The notes beneath the pieces were generated by a model. The model saw only the letters and a list, made by a program, of their open reading frames with translations, had not been told where the DNA came from and searched no databases. Position numbers and translations under genes: made by a program. Positions 7,060 through 9,170 of a stretch of DNA of 9,170 nucleotides are shown here, one piece after another (positions within the stretch are counted from its first letter, which is position 1; each line of letters opens with the position of its first letter). The DNA comes from Bdellovibrionales bacterium (lineage in GTDB: Bacteria > Bdellovibrionota > Bdellovibrionia > Bdellovibrionales > Bdellovibrionaceae): positions 1 through 9,170 of the forward strand of contig DAHVKR010000025.1 of the NCBI GenBank assembly GCA_027320785.1, given 5' to 3'.

Positions 7060-7107
7060 GAAAAGTCAGTTTTATCATATAGATAGAGATTGCTCCGGAG
7101 ATGACTA

Positions 7108-7157
7108 ACGCGAGGCGAAGCTAAGATGAAAAAAAAATTATTCTCGCGTCAGCTTCG
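7108..7157 (+). promoter_or_regulatory. Leader with two crossing 7-base complementarities (pseudoknot or switch)
   Basis: Four blocks occur in the order A, B, A', B'. ACGCGAG (7108-7114) is fully complementary to CTCGCGT (7143-7149), and CGAAGCT (7116-7122) is fully complementary to AGCTTCG (7151-7157). One base separates A from B and one base separates A' from B'. Because the pairs cross, both stems together would make a pseudoknot; otherwise they are two mutually exclusive hairpins, as in a switch. The 20-base middle is A-rich. The element ends 67 bases before the start of the small exported-protein gene at 7225. The complementarity is seen; an RNA function is inference. Confidence 0.5.
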
Positions 7158-7167
7158 AGTTATCTAA
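7126..7167 (+). CDS. Possible 13-residue leader peptide
   Basis: An ATG at 7126 opens a frame reading MKKKLFSRQLRVI before TAA at 7165-7167. Its start codon lies in the loop between the crossing stems and its codons run through both A' and B', so translation would disturb that structure. The ribosome-binding site is weak. There is no evidence beyond position, and chance is a fair explanation. Confidence 0.15.
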   Translation: MKKKLFSRQLRVI

Positions 7168-7174
7168 GGGGAGC

Positions 7175-7228
7175 ATGATGATCTCAACAACCCCCGAATA
7201 TCGGGACCAAAAAAGGAGATCAAAATGA
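7175..7228 (+). CDS. Possible 17-residue upstream reading frame ending in ATGA overlap
   Basis: Tandem ATGs at 7175 and 7178 follow GGGGAG (7168-7173). The frame reads MMISTTPEYRDQKRRSK and ends at TGA 7226-7228, which overlaps the ATG of the next gene as ATGA, a common coupling arrangement. It covers a perfect 5-bp hairpin, CCCGA/TCGGG (7193-7197 with 7201-7205), and the AAGGAG site of the next gene. The close ATGs and poor spacing to GGGGAG leave real doubt. Confidence 0.2.
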   Translation: MMISTTPEYRDQKRRSK

Positions 7229-7455
7229 AATCAATGATTATCGTTGCTGCTATGTTGGCCGCTACTTCTGTATTTGCACAAGAAACAGGTGCTACTGAGT
7301 CAGCTCCTGCTGCTACTGAGCAACACGAAGCAGCTCCTGCTGCTAAAATGAATAAAAAAGAAGCTCACAAAGCTTGCATTATGGAAGCTAAAGCAGCTCA
7401 CAAAAAATTAAAAGGTAAAGAGCTTAAAGAGTGTATCTCTGAGAAAATGAAGTAA
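7225..7455 (+). CDS. Small exported Lys/Ala-rich protein, PsiF-like C-terminal segment
   Basis: The product is 76 residues. The ATG at 7225 has AGGAG six bases upstream, a near-ideal site. Residues 1-18 (MKSMIIVAAMLAATSVFA) are a Sec signal peptide with cleavage before QETG. Residues 19-41 are an Ala/Pro/Thr/Glu-rich linker containing a repeated APAA unit. Residues 42-76 are Lys-rich with two cysteines (C51, C70) around AAHKKLKGKELKEC. This resembles PsiF repeats, where a Cys, an LKG-type turn and a second Cys recur; the similarity is modest. Codon use is narrow (mostly GCT and AAA), as in highly expressed genes. A strong terminator follows, and a structured leader precedes, so this is probably an independent, well-expressed unit. 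Periplasmic; function unknown. Confidence 0.82.
   Translation: MKSMIIVAAMLAATSVFAQETGATESAPAATEQHEAAPAAKMNKKEAHKACIMEAKAAHKKLKGKELKECISEKMK
7301..7345 (+). repeat. 15-bp in-frame direct repeat, two copies 30 bp apart
   Basis: The sequence cagctcctgctgcta occurs at 7301-7315 and again at 7331-7345, in the same frame, coding for the APAA motif in the linker. A second short repeat, gctactgag, occurs at 7291-7299 and 7312-7320. This looks like a small internal duplication that lengthened the linker. Confidence 0.7.
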
Positions 7456-7463
7456 TTATTGCT

Positions 7464-7480
7464 TCTCAATCTCGTTGAGA
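7464..7480 (+). other. Small hairpin ahead of the terminator
   Basis: TCTCAA (7464-7469) and TTGAGA (7475-7480) form a perfect 6-bp stem with a 5-base loop, directly after the stop of the small exported-protein gene and two bases before the terminator stem. It could protect the 3' end of the mRNA. Confidence 0.45.
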
Positions 7481-7482
7481 TG

Positions 7483-7511
7483 AAAAGAGCCCTTTTAAGG
7501 GCTCTTTTTTT
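7483..7511 (+). terminator. Strong rho-independent terminator
   Basis: AAAAGAGCCCTT (7483-7494) pairs perfectly with AAGGGCTCTTTT (7497-7508) around a two-base centre, followed by more T residues. The GC-rich core and U-tract are classic. The A-run on the left means it could also work on the opposite strand. It ends transcription of the small exported-protein gene before the two-component genes. Confidence 0.93.
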
Positions 7512-7570
7512 ATTTTAACCCCTCAATATCAGCTCGATTCGAACCTGAAGATCCTGTAGTATTTGTCCCT

Positions 7571-8254
7571 ATGAATATACTTGTTGTTGAAGACGACACA
7601 AGAATTTCCAACTACTTGGAAGAGTCTCTGAGATCCATTCACTATAACCCCATTGTTTGTAAAACTATTGAGGATGTAGAAGTTTTTATTCAGCAGAATG
7701 AAAGTGAGGCTGATATTGTCCTTTTGGACCGGATGATTGGATCTCAAGATGGAGGGCTTCTTGTTTCTCCCTTGCGGAGGCGATTTCCCTCTATTGGGAT
7801 CATTATCCTTTCTTCTTTAGATAGTCCGACTGAAAAGGCGAAATGGCTTGATTTAGGTATCGAAGACTATGTGGGTAAACCTTTTTCTTTTGAAGAGTTA
7901 TCAGCGCGGATTCGAAATGTTTTTAGAAGCAAGAATAGATCGCCCATGCCGCAGTCACATTATCTTATTCTCAAAGATTTGAAATTAGATCTGATGGGCC
8001 AGCAGTGCCGCGTTGGTCAACAAGTTCTCAATTTAACAAAAAAAGAGCTTCAACTTTTGATTCTTCTGATTGAAAAGCCTGGGCGTATTTTAAGTAAGAA
8101 TCAAATTTTGGACCGTGTTTGGCAAATTGAATCAAGTGTTGAAAGTAACGTTGTAGAAGTGACCGTTAAAAATCTACGTAAAAAACTGGAAGAAGCGGGT
8201 TCACAAGTCAACATTAAGAGCCGTCGTAATATGGGTTACTGGATTGAGGAATAA
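7571..8254 (+). CDS. OmpR/PhoB-family response regulator
   Basis: The product is 227 residues, the usual length for this family. The receiver domain (1-118) has the acidic pocket ED at 7-8 with D9 next, phospho-acceptor D53 (DIVLLDRMIG), the switch Ser at 81-82 and invariant K103 in VGKPFSFEEL. A winged-helix DNA-binding domain fills 128-227, with LNLTKKELQLLILLIEKPG and the recognition-helix region NVVEVTVKNLRKKLEE, ending RRNMGYWIEE. It should be phosphorylated by the kinase encoded next, whose start overlaps its stop by 11 bp, and then bind promoter DNA. The ATG at 7571 has no good ribosome-binding site; a TAGTAT at 7557-7562 could be a -10 box giving a nearly leaderless mRNA. The regulon cannot be read from this window. 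Confidence 0.95.
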   Translation: MNILVVEDDTRISNYLEESLRSIHYNPIVCKTIEDVEVFIQQNESEADIVLLDRMIGSQDGGLLVSPLRRRFPSIGIIILSSLDSPTEKAKWLDLGIEDYVGKPFSFEELSARIRNVFRSKNRSPMPQSHYLILKDLKLDLMGQQCRVGQQVLNLTKKELQLLILLIEKPGRILSKNQILDRVWQIESSVESNVVEVTVKNLRKKLEEAGSQVNIKSRRNMGYWIEE

Positions 8255-9170
8255 ATATTTCTTTATCATTTTAGTTTCTATTGTCTCTGCCATTTTTCTA
8301 TCTTTGGCCTTTACCTTTTACTACGTTTCAGAGGAAGTGCAGAGATCTTTAGATTCTCAGCTTGAAACCATGGCTTCCACAATTTTTGCTTCAGGTCTCT
8401 CTGTTGATCTCATGGATACATTGGATGATATGGACGAGTTCATGAGCGATATCTTCGAAGAAAAAAGGGTGGACCGTTTTATTCGAATTTATCAAGCAAG
8501 CAATATGAAACTCTTATACGCAAATGATTTTGGGCAGATGGCTTCTTTGCCATTGCCGATTGTTTCCGCCCCTAATAGTAAAAAACTCAGAACTCTCGAT
8601 TATGGACATCGCAAATTCAGAGTTTTAGAAGTTCGAAATGGCCCCATTGTTCTGCAAATTGCACTGATCATGGATTCTTTTCTTTCTAGGACAAAGCTAC
8701 TGAAAAAAAATATTATTGTTTTTTCGGGTGGGCTTTTGATGATCATCTTATTAATTACAGGCCTATCCCTTCGAGCTCTTCTGCGCCCTTTACGTATTTT
8801 AGGACATGATTTTGCTCAGTGGTCACAAAATCTGAGTTTGGATTTTAGTCCTATGCAGTCTTCCACGGATCAACTTGTTCATAAAATTCAAGAGAGAAGG
8901 AAGGATTGGAAAGGAGGAGAAATTCGTGAATTTCTTGAGCAGCTTTATGGATTTATTAAAAACCTTTCTCAATTTTTGCACTTCTCTCAAAAGCAGTATT
9001 CTGTTTTAGCTCACGAACTGAAAACTCCCCTGACTATTGTGCGAAACGATTTGGAAGAATTAAAATTGAAGCATTCAGATGCGAGTTTAAGTGAAGACAT
9101 TTCTAAAATTGAGTCTGAGATTGATGAGCTATCACGTTTGATCCAAAACTTTTTAGACTGGAGTCAGCAG
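8244..9170 (+). CDS. Sensor histidine kinase (3' end outside window)
   Basis: The frame is open to the window edge, giving 309 visible codons. A TTG at 8244, inside the end of the regulator gene, gives MRNKYFFIILVSIVSAIFLS, a typical first membrane helix (about 5-27). A periplasmic sensing segment of about 125 residues (28-155) contains many acidic residues (DLMDTLDDMDEF). A second helix lies at 156-176, followed by a HAMP-like linker (LRALLRPLRILGHDF). The H-box is LAHELKTPLTIVRNDLEEL, with phospho-histidine H258. The dimerisation helix continues to the edge (IESEIDELSRLIQNFLDW); the ATP-binding domain is not in the window. It is the evident partner of the upstream regulator, in the inner membrane. 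The stimulus is unknown. The TTG start is inferred, since no ATG lies near the first helix. Confidence 0.92.
   Translation, partial: MRNKYFFIILVSIVSAIFLSLAFTFYYVSEEVQRSLDSQLETMASTIFASGLSVDLMDTLDDMDEFMSDIFEEKRVDRFIRIYQASNMKLLYANDFGQMASLPLPIVSAPNSKKLRTLDYGHRKFRVLEVRNGPIVLQIALIMDSFLSRTKLLKKNIIVFSGGLLMIILLITGLSLRALLRPLRILGHDFAQWSQNLSLDFSPMQSSTDQLVHKIQERRKDWKGGEIREFLEQLYGFIKNLSQFLHFSQKQYSVLAHELKTPLTIVRNDLEELKLKHSDASLSEDISKIESEIDELSRLIQNFLDWSQQ

Noticed and set aside
7093..7100. Palindrome CTCCGGAG as an operator
   Set aside because: A lone 8-base palindrome is expected by chance and no second half-site or spacing pattern accompanies it.
6917..7108. 63-codon plus-strand frame overlapping the coiled-coil gene
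   Set aside because: It is a shifted frame of a gene with a good signal peptide and ribosome-binding site; no independent support.
7193..7210. CCCGA/TCGGG hairpin as a terminator
   Set aside because: No T-run follows; the next bases are A-rich and lead into a ribosome-binding site.
1..9170. tRNA genes, CRISPR arrays, insertion sequences, attachment sites
   Set aside because: No cloverleaf pattern, regularly spaced repeats, transposase motifs or flanking terminal repeats were seen in the window.

Overview
The window is a gene-dense, moderately AT-rich stretch of a Gram-negative chromosome. Many of its proteins carry Sec signal peptides. The genes are short, tightly packed and often overlapping, and GTG and TTG starts look common. 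The style of the proteins (a SecA without a zinc tail, several small exported proteins, an H-like protein, an MJ0042-like zinc-ribbon protein) suggests a member of the Bdellovibrionota or former deltaproteobacteria. That assignment is an impression from protein character, not the result of a search. No tRNA, rRNA, insertion sequence, phage gene or CRISPR array is visible.

Layout. (1) Positions 1-1333 hold a minus-strand gene for a small exported protein, cut by the left edge (1-383). A divergent gene for a second small exported protein follows (504-941). It meets, tail to tail with a 4-bp overlap, a minus-strand gene for a glycine-cleavage-H-like protein that has lost the lipoyl lysine and carries a 25-residue acidic tail (938-1333). 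(2) Positions 1435-7059 hold a plus-strand cluster that reads like one operon: a structured leader, a gamma-glutamylcyclotransferase-like protein, the tRNA wobble methyltransferase TrmL, a two-helix membrane protein, SecA, a zinc-ribbon protein and an exported coiled-coil protein. All junctions overlap or are 2 bp apart, except a 62-nt gap before secA. (3) Positions 7060-7511 hold a leader with unusual crossing complementarities, a short upstream reading frame, a small exported Lys/Ala-rich protein with PsiF-like features, and a strong intrinsic terminator. (4) Positions 7571-9170 encode an OmpR/PhoB-type response regulator and its overlapping sensor histidine kinase, cut by the right edge after the H-box.

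Working together: SecA is the anchor gene and drives export of proteins like those encoded around it. The two-component pair is a separate signalling unit whose target cannot be read here. The points most worth a second look are the non-lipoylatable H-like protein, the A-B-A'-B' complementary leader upstream of the small exported protein, and a possible SecM-like masking of the secA ribosome-binding site by the end of the preceding membrane-protein gene.
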